Assembly (NCBI RefSeq): GCF_029227915.1
Contig: NC_079886.1
Coordinates: 26,142,501 to 26,206,500 of the forward strand
Origin: Hydractinia symbiolongicarpus
Taxonomy: Eukaryota; Cnidaria; Hydrozoa; Anthoathecata; Hydractiniidae
Length of the DNA: 64,000 nucleotides
Direction: 5' to 3'
This document shows positions 14,801 through 27,680 of this stretch, piece after piece (within the stretch, counting starts at the first letter, position 1; every line of letters begins with the position of its first letter). Made by a program: the position numbers and the translations under genes. Under the pieces are notes generated by a model. That model worked only from the letters and a program-made list of their open reading frames with translations, was not told where the DNA came from and did not search any database.

Positions 14801-17800
14801 GACCCGTATAGTCGAATGTATACAAAGAAAGTAAACTGGGAGTAAACTCATTTCCCGAATGATTTTTTAAATTAATTTTTTAACACTAAAACGCATAAGA
14901 CTTGTAGTTTTCAAAAACGATTTCATTCTTGATGAGACGCTGAATAAAAGGAGTTTAATCTCCGGCAAACGAAAATCCGCGATTTTCCGTATATCACGGA
15001 CTCGGACCGTACAGTGAAAAGTATACAAAGAAAGTACCCATGGAGTAGACTCATTTCCCGGACGATTCTTTAAATTATTTTTTCACCACTAAAACGCATG
15101 AGACTTGTAGTTTTCAAAAATGATTTCATTTTTGATGAGACGCTGAATAAAAGAAGTTTAATCGCCGGCAAACAAAAACCCGCGATGTTCCGTAAATCCC
15201 GGGTTTGACTCGTATAGTCGAATGTATACAAAGAAAGTAAACTGGGAGTAAACTCATTTCCCGAACGATTTTTTAAATTAATTTTTTACCACTAAAACGC
15301 ATAAGACTTGTAGTTTTCAAAAGCGATTTCATTCTTGATGAGACGCTGAATAAACGGAGTTTAATCGCCGGCAAACGAAAACCCGCGATTTTTCGTATAT
15401 CACGGACTCGGCCCGTACAGTGAAAAGTATACAAAGAAAGTACCCATGGAGTAGACTCATTTCCCGAACGATTCTTTAAATTATTTTTTCACCACTAAAA
15501 CGCATGAGACTTGTAGTTTTCAAAAATGATTTCATTTTTGATGAGACGCTGAATAAAAGGAGTTTAATCGCCGGCAAACGAAAATTCGCGATTTGCCCTA
15601 AATCCCCGGCTTGACCCGTATAGTCGAATGTATACAAAGAAAGTAAACTGGGAGTAAACTCATTTCTCGAATGATTTTTTAAATTAATTTTTTAACACTA
15701 AAACGCATAAGACTTGTAGTTTTCAAAAACGATTTCATTCTTGATGAGACGCTGAATAAAAGGAGTTTAATCTCCGGCAAACGGAATCCCGCGATTTTCC
15801 GTATATCACGGACTCGGCCCGTACAGTGAAAAGTATACAAAGAAAGTACCCAGGGAGTAGACTCATTTCCCGAACGATTCTTTAAATTATTTTTTCACCA
15901 CTAAAACGCATGAGACTTGTAGTTTTCAAAAATGATTTCATTTTTGATGAGACCCTGAATAAAAGGAGTTTAATCGCCGGCAAACGAAAACCCGCGATTT
16001 CCCGTATATCCCGGAATCGCCCCGTATAGTCGAATGTATACAAAGAAAGTAAACTGGGAGTAAACTCATTTCCCGAATGATTTTTTAAATTAATTTTTTA
16101 CCACTAAAACGCATAAGACTTGTAGTTTTCAAAAACGATTTCATTCTTGATGAGACGCTGAATAAAAGGAGTTTAATCGCCGGCAAACGAAAATTCGCGA
16201 TTTGCCCTAAATCCCGGGCTTGACCCGTATAGTTGAATGTATACAAAGAAAGTAAACTGGGAGTAAACTCATTTCCAAAATGATTTTTTAAATTAATTTT
16301 TTAACACTAAAACGTATAAGACTTGTAGTTTTCAAAAACGATTTCATTCTTGATGAGACGCTGAATAAAAGGAGTTTAATCTCCGGCAAACGAAAACCCG
16401 CGATTTTCCGTATATCACGGACTCGGCCCGTACAGTGAAAAGTATACAAAGAAAGTACCCATGGAGTAGACTCATTTCCCGAACGATTCTTTAAATTATT
16501 TTTTCACCACTAAAACGCATGAGACTTGTAGTTTTCAAAAATGATTTCATTTTTGATGAGACGCTGAATAAAAGGAGTTTAATCGCCGGCAAACGAAAAC
16601 CCGCGATTTCCCGTATATCCCGGGCTTGACCCGTATAGTTGAATGTATACAAAGAAAGTAAACTGGGAGTAAACTCATTTCCAAAATGATTTTTTAAATT
16701 AATTTTTTAACACTAAAACGCATAAGACTTGTAGTTTTCAAAAATGATTTCATTTTTGATGAGACACTGAATAAAAGGAGTTTAATCGCCGGCAAACGAA
16801 AACCCGCGATTTCCCGTATATCCCGGAATCGCCCCGTATAGTCGAATGTATACAAAGAAAGTAAACTGGGAGTAAACTCATTTCCGGAATGATTTTTTAA
16901 ATTAATTTTTTAACACTAAAACGCATAAGACTTGTAGTTTTCAAAAACGATTTCATTCTTGATGAGACGCTGAATAAAAGGAGTTTAATCTCCGGCAAAC
17001 GAAAACCCGCGATTTTCCGTATATCAAGGACTCGGCCCGTACAGTGAAATGTATACAAAGAAAGTACCCAGGGAGTAGACTCATTTCCTGAACGATTCTT
17101 TAAATTAATTTTTCACCACTAAAACGCATGAGACTTGTAGTTTTCAAAAACGATTTCATTTTTGATGAGACCCTGAATAAAAGGAGTTTAATCGCCGGCA
17201 AACGAAAACCCGCGATTTCCCGTATATCCCGGAATCGCCCCGTATAGTCGAATGTACACAAAGAAAGTAAACTGGGAGTAAACTCATTTCCCGAATGATT
17301 TTTTAAATTAATTTTTTAACACTAAAACGCATAAGACTTGTAGTTTTCAAAAACGATTTCATTCTTGATGAGACGCTGAATAAAAGGAGTTTAATCTCCG
17401 GCAAACGAAAACCCGCGATTTTCCGTATATCAAGGACTCGGCCCGTACAGTGAAAAGTATACAAAGAAAGTACCCAGGGAGTAGACTCATTTCCTGAACG
17501 ATTCTTTAACTTAATTTTTCACCACTAAAACGCATGAGACTTGTAGTTTTCAAAAACGATTTCATTCTTGATGAGACGCTGAATAAAAGGAGTTTAATCT
17601 CCGGCAAACGAAAACCCGCGATTTTCCGTATATCACGGACTCGGACCGTACAGTGAAAAGTATACAAAGAAAGTACCCATGGAGTAGACTCATTTCCCGA
17701 ACGATTCTTTAAATTATTTTTTCACCACTAAAACGCATGAGACTTGTAGTTTTCAAAAATGATTTCATTTTTGATGAGACGCTGAATAAAAGGAGTTTAA

Positions 17801-20800
17801 TCGCCGGCAAACGAAAACCCGCGCTTTCCCGTATATCCCGGAATCGCCCCGTATAGTCGAATGTATACAAAGAAAGTAAACTGGGAGTAAACTCATTTCC
17901 GGAATGATTTTTTAAATTAATTTTTTAACACTAAAACGCATAAGACTTGTAGTTTTCAAAAACGATTTCATTCTTGATGAGACGCTGAATAAAAGGAGTT
18001 TAATCTCTGGCAAACAAAAACCCGCGATTTTCCGTATATCACGGACTCGGCCCGTACAGTGAAAAGTATACAAAGAAAGTAAACTGGGAGTAAACTCATT
18101 TCCGGAATGATTTTTTAAATTAATTTTTTAACACTAAAACGCATAAGATTTGTAGTTTTCAAAAACGATTTCATTCTTGATGAGACGCTGAATAAAAGGA
18201 GTTTAATCTCCGGCAAACGAAAACCCGCGATTTTCCGTATATCACGGACTCGGCCCGTACAGTGAAAAGTATACAAAGAAAGTACCCAGGGAGTAGACTC
18301 ATTTCCCGAACGATTCTTTAAATTATTTTTTCACCACTAAAACGCATGAGACTTGTAGTTTTCAAAAATGATTTCATTTTTGATGAGACCCTGAATAAAA
18401 GGAGTTTAATCGCCGGCAAACGAAAACCCGCGATTTCCCGTATATCCCGGAATCGCCCCGTATAGTCGAATGTATACAAAGAAAGTAAACTGGGAGTAAA
18501 CTCATTTCCCGAATGATTTTTTAAATTAATTTTTACCACTAAAACGCATAAGACTTGTAGTTTTCAAAAACGATTTCATTCTTGATGAGACGCTGAATAA
18601 AAGGAGTTTAATCGCCGGCAAACGAAAATTCGCGATTTGCCCTAAATCCCGGGCTTGACCCGTATAGTTGAATGTATACAAAGAAAGTAAACTGGGAGTA
18701 AACTCATTTCCAAAATGATTTTTTAAATTAATTTTTTAACACTAAAACGCATAAGACTTGTAGTTTTCAAAAACGATTTCATTCTTGATGAGACGCTGAA
18801 TAAAAGGAGTTTAATCTCCGGCAAACGAAAACCCGCGATTTTCCGTATATCACGGACTCGGCCCGTACAGTGAAAAGTATACAAAGAAAGTACCCATGGA
18901 GTAGACTCATTTCCCGAACGATTCTTTAAATTATTTTTTCACCACTAAAACGCATGAGACTTGTAGTTTTCAAAAATGATTTCATTTTTGATGAGACGCT
19001 GAATAAAAGGAGTTTAATCGCCGGCAAACGAAAACCCGCGATTTCCCGTATATCCCGGAATCGCCCCGTATAGTCGAATGTATACAAAGAAAGTAAACTG
19101 GGAGTAAACTCATTTCCGGAATGATTTTTTAAATTAATTTTTTAACACTAAAACGCATAAGACTTGTAGTTTTCAAAAACGATTTCATTCTTGATGAGAC
19201 GCTGAATAAAAGGAGTTTAATCGCCGGCAAACGAAAATTCGCGATTTGCCCTAAATCCCGGGCTTGACCCGTATAGTTGAATGTATACAAAGAAAGTAAA
19301 CTGGGAGTAAACTCATTTCCAAAATGATTTTTTAAATTAATTTTTTAACACTAAAACGCATAAGACTTGTAGTTTTCAAAAACGATTTCATTCTTGATGA
19401 GACGCTGAATAAAAGGAGTTTAATCTCCGGCAAACGAAAACCCGCGATTTTCCGTATATCACGGACTCGGCCCGTACAGTGAAAAGTATACAAAGAAAGT
19501 ACCCATGGAGTAGACTCATTTCCCGAACGATTCTTTAAATTATTTTTTCACCACTAAAACGCATGAGACTTGTAGTTTTCAAAAATGATTTCATTTTTGA
19601 TGAGACGCTGAATAAAAGGAGTTTAATCGCCGGCAAACGAAAACCCGCGATTTCCCGTATATCCCGGAATCGCCCCGTATAGTCGAATGTATACAAAGAA
19701 AGTAAACTGGGAGTAAACTCATTTCCGGAATGATTTTTTAAATTAATTTTTTAACACTAAAACGCATAAGACTTGTAGTTTTCAAAAACGATTTCATTCT
19801 TGATGAGACGCTGAATAAAAGGAGTTTAATCTCCGGCAAACGAAAACCCGCGATTTTCCGTATATCACGATCTCGGCCCGTACAGTGAAATGTATACAAA
19901 GAAAGTACCCAGGGAGTAGACTCATTTCCCGAACGATTCTTTAAATTATTTTTTCACCACTAAAACGCATACGACTTGTAGTTTTCAAAAACGAATTCAT
20001 TTTTGATGAGACCCTGAATAAAAGGAGTTTAATCGCCGGCAAACGAAAACCCGCGATTTTCCGTATATCCCGGAATCGCCCCGTATAGTCGAATGTATAC
20101 AAAGAAAGGAAACTGGGAGTAAACTCAATTCCCGAATGATTTTTTAAATTAATTTTTTACCACTAAAACGCATAAGACTTGTAGTTTTCAAAAACGATTT
20201 CATTCTTGATGAGACGCTGAATAAAAGGAGTTTAATCGCCGGCAAACGAAAATTCGCGATTTGCCCTAAATCCCGGGCTTGACCCGTATAGTCGAATGTA
20301 TACAAAGAAAGTAAACTGGGAGTAAACTCATTTCCCGAATGATTTTTTAAATTAATTTTTTAACACTAAAACGCATAAGACTTGTAGTTTTCAAAAACGA
20401 TTTCATTCTTGATGAGACGCTGAATAAAAGGAGTTTAATCTCCGGCAAACGAAAACCCGCGATTTTCCGTATATCAAGGACTCGGCCCGTACAGTGAAAA
20501 GTATACAAAGAAAGTACCCAGGGAGTAGACTCATTTCCTGAACGATTCTTTAAATTAATTTTTCACCACTAAAACGCATGAGACTTGTAGTTTTCAAAAA
20601 CGATTTCATTCTTGATGAGACGCTGAATAAAAGGAGTTTAATCTCCGGCAAACGAAAACCAGCGATTTTCCGTATATCACGGACTCGGCCCGTACAGTGA
20701 AAAGTATACAAAGAAAGTACCCATGGAGTAGACTCATTTCCCAAACGATTTTTTAAATTATTTTTTCACCACTAAAACGCATGAGACTTGTAGTTTTCAA

Positions 20801-21910
20801 AAATGATTTCATTTTTGATGAGACGCTGAATAAAAGGAGTTTAATCGCCGGCAAACAAAAACCCGCGATTTCCCGTATATCCCGGAATCGCCCCGTATAG
20901 TTGAATGTATACAAAGAAAGTAAACTGGGAGTAAACTCATTTCCGGAATGATTTCTTAAATTAATTTTTTAACACTAAAACGCATAAGACTTGTAGTTTT
21001 CAAAAACGATTTCATTCTTGATGAGACGCTGAATAAAAGGAGTTTAATCTCCGGCAAACGAAAACCCGCGATTTTCCGTATATCACGGACTCGGCCCGTA
21101 CAGTGAAATGTATACAAAGAAAGTACCCAGGGAGTAGACTCATTTCCCGAACGATTCTTTAAATTATTTTTTCACCACTAAAACGCATACGACTTGTAGT
21201 TTTCAAAAACGATTTCATTTTTGATGAGACCCTGAATAAAAGGAGTTTAATCGCCGGCAAACGAAAACCCGCGATTTTCCGTATATCCCGGAATCGCCCC
21301 GTATAGTCGAATGTATTCAAAGAAAGGAAACTGGGAGTAAACTCAATTCCCGAATGATTTTTTAAATTAATTTTTTACCACTAAAACGCATAAGACTTGT
21401 AGTTTTCAAAAACGATTTCATTCTTGATGAGACGCTGAATAAAAGGAGTTTAATCGCCGGCAAACGAAAATTCGCGATTTGCCCTAAATCCCGGGCTTGA
21501 CCCGTATAGTCGAATGTATACAAAGAAAGTAAACTGGGAGTAAACTCATTTCCCGAATGATTTTTTAAATTAATTTTTTAACACTAAAACGCATAAGACT
21601 TGTAGTTTTCAAAAACGATTTCATTCTTGATGAGACGCTGAATAAAAGGAGTTTAATCTCCGGCAAACGAAAACCGCGATTTTCCGTATATCACGGACTC
21701 GGCCCGTACAGTGAAAAGTATACAAAGAAAGTACCCAGGGAGTAGACTCGTTTCCTGAACGATTCTTTAAATTAATTTTTCACCACTAAAACGCATGAGA
21801 CTTGTAGTTTTCAAAAACGATTTCAATCTTGATGAGACGCTGAATAAAAGGAGTTTAATCTCCGGCAAACGAAAACCCGCGATTTCCCGTATATCCCGGA
21901 ATCGCCCCGT
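11850..21910 (+). repeat. Less regular A/B dimer satellite domain c
   Basis: The 203-bp monomers here mostly alternate type A (CCCAGGGAGTAGACTC, then CACCACTAAAACGCATGAG) and type B (AACTGGGAGTAAACTC, then TTAACACTAAAACGCATAAG), a 406-bp dimer. Short HORs are visible: a variant with CATTTCCAAAATGATT recurs at about 16.27, 16.68, 18.70 and 19.31 kb, and a GAAAGGAAACTGGGAG variant at about 20.11 and 21.33 kb is six monomers apart. The first part (about 11.9-14.3 kb) shares variants with domain a. No non-satellite sequence was seen. Confidence 0.7.
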
Positions 21911-24900
21911 ATAGTCGAATGTATACAAAGAAAGTAAACTGGGAGTAAACTCATTTCCCGAATGATTTTTTAAATTAATTTTTTAACACTAAAACGCATA
22001 AGACTTGTAGTTTTCAAAAACGATTTTATTCTTGATGAGACGCTGAATAAAAGGAGTTTAATCTCCGGCAAACGAAAACCCGCGATTTTCCGTATATCAC
22101 GGACTCGGCCCGTACAGTGAAAAGTATACAAAGAAAGTACCCAGGGAGTAGACTCATTTCCCGAACGATTCTTTAAATTATTTTTTCACCACTAAAACAC
22201 ATGAGACTTGTAGTTTTCAAAAATGATATCATTTTTGATGAGACGCTGAATAAAAGGAGTTTAATCGCCGGCAAACGAAAACCCGCGATTTCCCGTATAT
22301 CCCGGAATCGCCCCGTATAGTCGAATGTATACAAAGAAAGTAAACTGGGAGTAAACTCATTTCCCGAATGATTTTTTAAATTAATTTTTTACCAATAAAA
22401 CGCATAAGACTTGTAGTTTTCAAAAACGATTTCATTCTTGATGAGACGCTGAAGAAAAGGAGTTTATTCTCCGGCAAACGAAAACCCGCGATTTTCCGTA
22501 TATCACGGACTCGGCCCGTACAGTGAAAAGTATACAAAGAAAGTACCCAGGGAGTAGACTCATTTCCCGAACGATTCTTTAAATTATTTTTTCACCACTA
22601 AAACGCATGAGATTTGTAGTTTTCAAAAATGATTTCATTTTTGATGAGACGCTGAATAAAAGGAGTTTAATCGCCGGCAAATGAAAACCCGCGATTTCCC
22701 CTATATCCCGGAATCGTTCCGTATAGTCGAATGTATACAAAGAAAGTACCCAGGGAGTAAACTCATTTCCCAAACGATTCTTTAAATTATTTTTTCACCA
22801 CTAAAACGCATGAGACTTGTAGTATTCAAAAATGACTTCATTTTTGATGAGACGCTGAATAAAAGGAGTTTAATCGCCGGCAAACGAAAATTCGCGATTT
22901 GCCCTAAATCCCGGGCTTGACCCGTATAGTCGAATGTATACAAAGAAAGTAAACTGGGAGTAAACTCATTTCCCGAACGATTTTTTAAATTAATTTTTTG
23001 CCACTAAAACGCATAAGACTTGTACTTTTCAAAAACGATTTCATTTTTGATTAGACGCTGAATAAAAGGAGTTTAATCGCCGGCAAACGAAAACCCGCAA
23101 TTTCCCGTAAATCCCGGACTCGGCCCGTATAGTCAAAAGTATACAAAGAAAGTACCCAGGGAGTAAACTCATTTCCCGAACGATTCTTTAAATTTTTTTT
23201 TCACCACTAAAACGCATGAGACTTGTAGTTTTCAAAAACGAGTTCATTTTTGATGAGACGCTGAATAAAAGGAGTTTAATCGCCGGCAAACGAAAACCCG
23301 CGATTTGCCCTAAATCCCGGGCTTGACCCGTATATTCGAATGTAAAAAAAGAAAGTAAACTGGGAGTAAACTCTTTTCCAGAACGATTTTTTAAATTAAT
23401 TTTTTACCACTAAAACGCATAAGACTTGTACTTTTTAAAAACGATTTCATTTTTGATGAGACGCTGAATAAAAGGAGTTTAATCGCTGGCAAACGAAAAT
23501 TCGCGATTTGCCCTAAATCCCGGGCTTGACCCGTATAGTCGAATGTATACAAAGAAAGTAAACTGGGAGTAAACTCATTTCCCGAACGATTTTTTAAATT
23601 AATTTTTTGCCACTAAAACGCATAAGACTTGTAGTTTTCAAAAACGATTTCATTTTTGATTAGACGCTGAATAAAAGGAGTTTAATCGCCGGCAAACGAA
23701 AACCCGCAATTTCCCGTAAATCCCGGACTCGGCCCGTATAGTCAAAAGTATACAAAGAAAGTACCCAGGGAGTAAACTCATTTCCCGAACGATTCTTTAA
23801 ATTTTTTTTTCACCACTAAAACGCATGAGACTTGTAGTTTTCAAAAATGATTTCATTTTTGATGAGACGCTGAATAAAAGGAGTTTAATCGCCGGCAAAC
23901 GAAAACCCGCGATTTGCCCTAAATCCCGGGCTTGACCCGTATAGTCGAATGTAAAAAAAGAAAGTAAACTGGGAGTAAACTCTTTTCCCGAACGATTTTT
24001 TAAATTAATTTTTTACCACTAAAACGCATAAGACTTGTACTTTTTAAAAACGATTTCATTTTTGATGAGACGCTGAATAAAAGGAGTTTAATCGCCGGCA
24101 AACGAAAACCCGCAATTTCCCGTAAATCCCGTTCTTGACCCGTATAGTCGAATGTATACAAAGAAAGTAAACTGGGAGTAAACTCATTTCCCGAATGATT
24201 TTTTAAATTAATTTTTTAACACTAAAACGCATAAGACTTGTAGTTTTCAAAAACGATTTCATTCTTGATGAGACGCTGAATAAAAGGAGTTTAATCTCCG
24301 GCAAACGAAAACCCGCGATTTTCCGTATATCACGGACTCGGCCCGTACAGTGAAAAGTATACAAAGAAAGTACCCAGGGAGTAGACTCATTTCCCGAACG
24401 ATTCTTTAAATTATTTTTTCACCACTAAAACACATGAGACTTGTAGTTTTCAAAAATGATATCATTTTTGATGAGACGCTGAATAAAAGGAGTTTAATCG
24501 CCGGCAAACGAAAACCCGCGATTTCCCGTATATCCCGGAATCGCCCCGTATAGTCGAATGTATACAAAGAAAGTAAACTGGGAGTAAACTCATTTCCCGA
24601 ATGATTTTTTAAATTAATTTTTTACCAATAAAACGCATAAGACTTGTAGTTTTCAAAAACGATTTCATTCTTGATGAGACGCTGAAGAAAAGGAGTTTAT
24701 TCTCCGGCAAACGAAAACCCGCGATTTTCCGTATATCACGGACTCGGCCCGTACAGTGAAAAGTATACAAAGAAAGTACCCAGGGAGTAGACTCATTTCC
24801 CGAACGATTCTTTAAATTATTTTTTCACCACTAAAACGCATGAGATTTGTAGTTTTCAAAAATGATTTCATTTTTGATGAGACGCTGAATAAAAGGAGTT

Positions 24901-27680
24901 TAATCGCCGGCAAACGAAAACCCGCGATTTCCCCTATATCCCGGAATCGTTCCGTATAGTCGAATGTATACAAAGAAAGTACCCAGGGAGTAAACTCATT
25001 TCCCAAACGATTCTTTAAATTATTTTTTCACCACTAAAACGCATGAGACTTGTAGTATTCAAAAATGACTTCATTTTTGATGAGACGCTGAATAAAAGGA
25101 GTTTAATCGCCGGCAAACGAAAATTCGCGATTTGCCCTAAATCCCGGGCTTGACCCGTATAGTCGAATGTATACAAAGAAAGTAAACTGGGAGTAAACTC
25201 ATTTCCCGAACGATTTTTTAAATTAATTTTTTGCCACTAAAACGCATAAGACTTGTACTTTTCAAAAACGATTTCATTTTTGATTAGACGCTGAATAAAA
25301 GGAGTTTAATCGCCGGCAAACGAAAACCCGCAATTTCCCGTAAATCCCGGACTCGGCCCGTATAGTCAAAAGTATACAAAGAAAGTACCCAGGGAGTAAA
25401 CTCATTTCCCGAACGATTCTTTAAATTTTTTTTTCACCACTAAAACGCATGAGACTTGTAGTTTTCAAAAACGAGTTCATTTTTGATGAGACGCTGAATA
25501 AAAGGAGTTTAATCGCCGGCAAACGAAAACCCGCGATTTGCCCTAAATCCCGGGCTTGACCCGTATAGTCGAATGTAAAAAAAGAAAGTAAACTGGGAGT
25601 AAACTCTTTTCCCGAACGATTTTTTAAATTAATTTTTTACCACTAAAACGCATAAGACTTGTACTTTTTAAAAACGATTTCATTTTTGATGAGACGCTGA
25701 ATAAAAGGAGATTAATCGCTGGCAAACGAAAATTCGCGATTTGCCCTAAATCCCGGGCTTGACCCGTATAGTCGAATGTATACAAAGAAAGTAAACTGGG
25801 AGTAAACTCATTTCCCGAACGATTTTTTAAATTAATTTTTTGCCACTAAAACGCATAAGACTTGTAGTTTTCAAAAACGATTTCATTTTTGATTAGACGC
25901 TGAATAAAAGGAGTTTAATCGCCGGCAAACGAAAACCCGCAATTTCCCGTAAATCCCGGACTCGGCCCGTATAGTCAAAAGTATACAAAGAAAGTACCCA
26001 GGGAGTAAACTCATTTCCCGAACGATTCTTTAAATTTTTTTTTCACCACTAAAACGCATGAGACTTGTAGTTTTCAAAAATGATTTCATTTTTGATGAGA
26101 CGCTGAATAAAAGGAGTTTAATCGCCGGCAAACGAAAACCCGCGATTTGCCCTAAATCCCGGGCTTGACCCGTATAGTCGAATGTAAAAAAAGAAAGTAA
26201 ACTGGGAGTAAACTCTTTTCCCGAACGATTTTTTAAATTAATTTTTTACCACTAAAACGCATAAGACTTGTACTTTTTAAAAACGATTTCATTTTTGATG
26301 AGACGCTGAATAAAAGGAGTTTAATCGCCGGCAAACGAAAACCCGCAATTTCCCGTAAATCCCGTTCTTGACCCGTATAGTCGAATGTATACAAAGAAAG
26401 TAAACTGGGAGTAAACTCATTTCCCGAATGATTTTTTAAATTAATTTTTTAACACTAAAACGCATAAGACTTGTAGTTTTCAAAAACGATTTCATTCTTG
26501 ATGAGACGCTGAATAAAAGGAGTTTAATCTCCGGCAAACGAAAACCCGCGATTTTCCGTATATCACGGACTCGGCCCGTACAGTGAAAAGTATACAAAGA
26601 AAGTACCCAGGGAGTAGACTCATTTCCCGAACGATTCTTTAAATTATTTTTTCACCACTAAAACACATGAGACTTGTAGTTTTCAAAAATGATTTCATTT
26701 TTGATAAGACGCTGAATAAAAGGAGTTTAATCGCCGGCAAACGAAAACCCGCGATTTCCCGTATATCCCGGAATCGCCCCGTATAGTCGAATGTATACAA
26801 AGAAAGTAAACTGGGAGTAAACTCATTTCCCGAATGATTTTTTAAATTAATTTTTTACCACTAAAACGCATAAGACTTGTAGTTTTCAAAAACGATTTCA
26901 TTCTTGATGAGACGCTGAAGAAAAGGAGTTTATTCTCCGGCAAACGAAAACCCGCGATTTTCCGTATATCACGGACTCGGCCCGTACAGTGAAAAGTATA
27001 CAAAGAAAGTACCCAGGGAGTAGACTCATTTCCCGAACGATTCTTTAAATTATTTTTTCACCACTAAAACGCATGAGATTTGTAGTTTTCAAAAATGATT
27101 TCATTTTTGATGAGACGCTGAATAAAAGGAGTTTAATCGCCGGCAAACGAAAACCCGCGATTTCCCCTATATCCCGGAATCGTTCCGTATAGTCGAATGT
27201 ATACAAAGAAAGTACCCAGGGAGTAAACTCATTTCCCAAACGATTCTTTAAATTATTTTTTCACCACTAAAACGCATGAGACTTGTAGTTTTCAAAAATG
27301 ACTTCATTTTTGATGAGACGCTGAATAAAAGGAGTTTAATCGCCGGCAAACGAAAATTCGCCATTTGCCCTAAATCCTGGGCTTGACCCGTATAGTCGAA
27401 TGTATACAAAGAAAGTAAACTGGGAGTAAACTCATTTCCCGAACGATTTTTTAAATTAATTTTTTGCCACTAAAACGCATAAGACTTGTAGTTTTCAAAA
27501 ACGATTTTATTTTTGATTAGACGCTGAATAAAAGGAGTTTAATCGCCGGCAAACGAAAACCCGCAATTTCCCGTAAATCCCGGACTCGGCCCGTATAGTC
27601 AAAAGTATACAAAGAAAGTACCCAGGGAGTAAACTCATTTCCCGAACGATTCTTTAAATTTTTTTTCACCACTAAAACGC
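21910..27680 (+). repeat. 11-monomer HOR, 2233-bp period
   Basis: The same marker monomer (AAAACGCATGAGATTTGTAG followed by CGATTTCCCCTATATCCCGG) begins at equivalent positions 22579, 24812 and 27045, exactly 2233 bp (11 x 203) apart. The first unit runs roughly 21910-24142 and the second 24143-26375. The third starts near 26376 but diverges after about 1.3 kb. The variant AAATGATATCATTTTTG is shared by units one and two and is changed in the third. The block is copied again, 7780 bp downstream, at about 31.9-35.4 kb. Confidence 0.85.
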
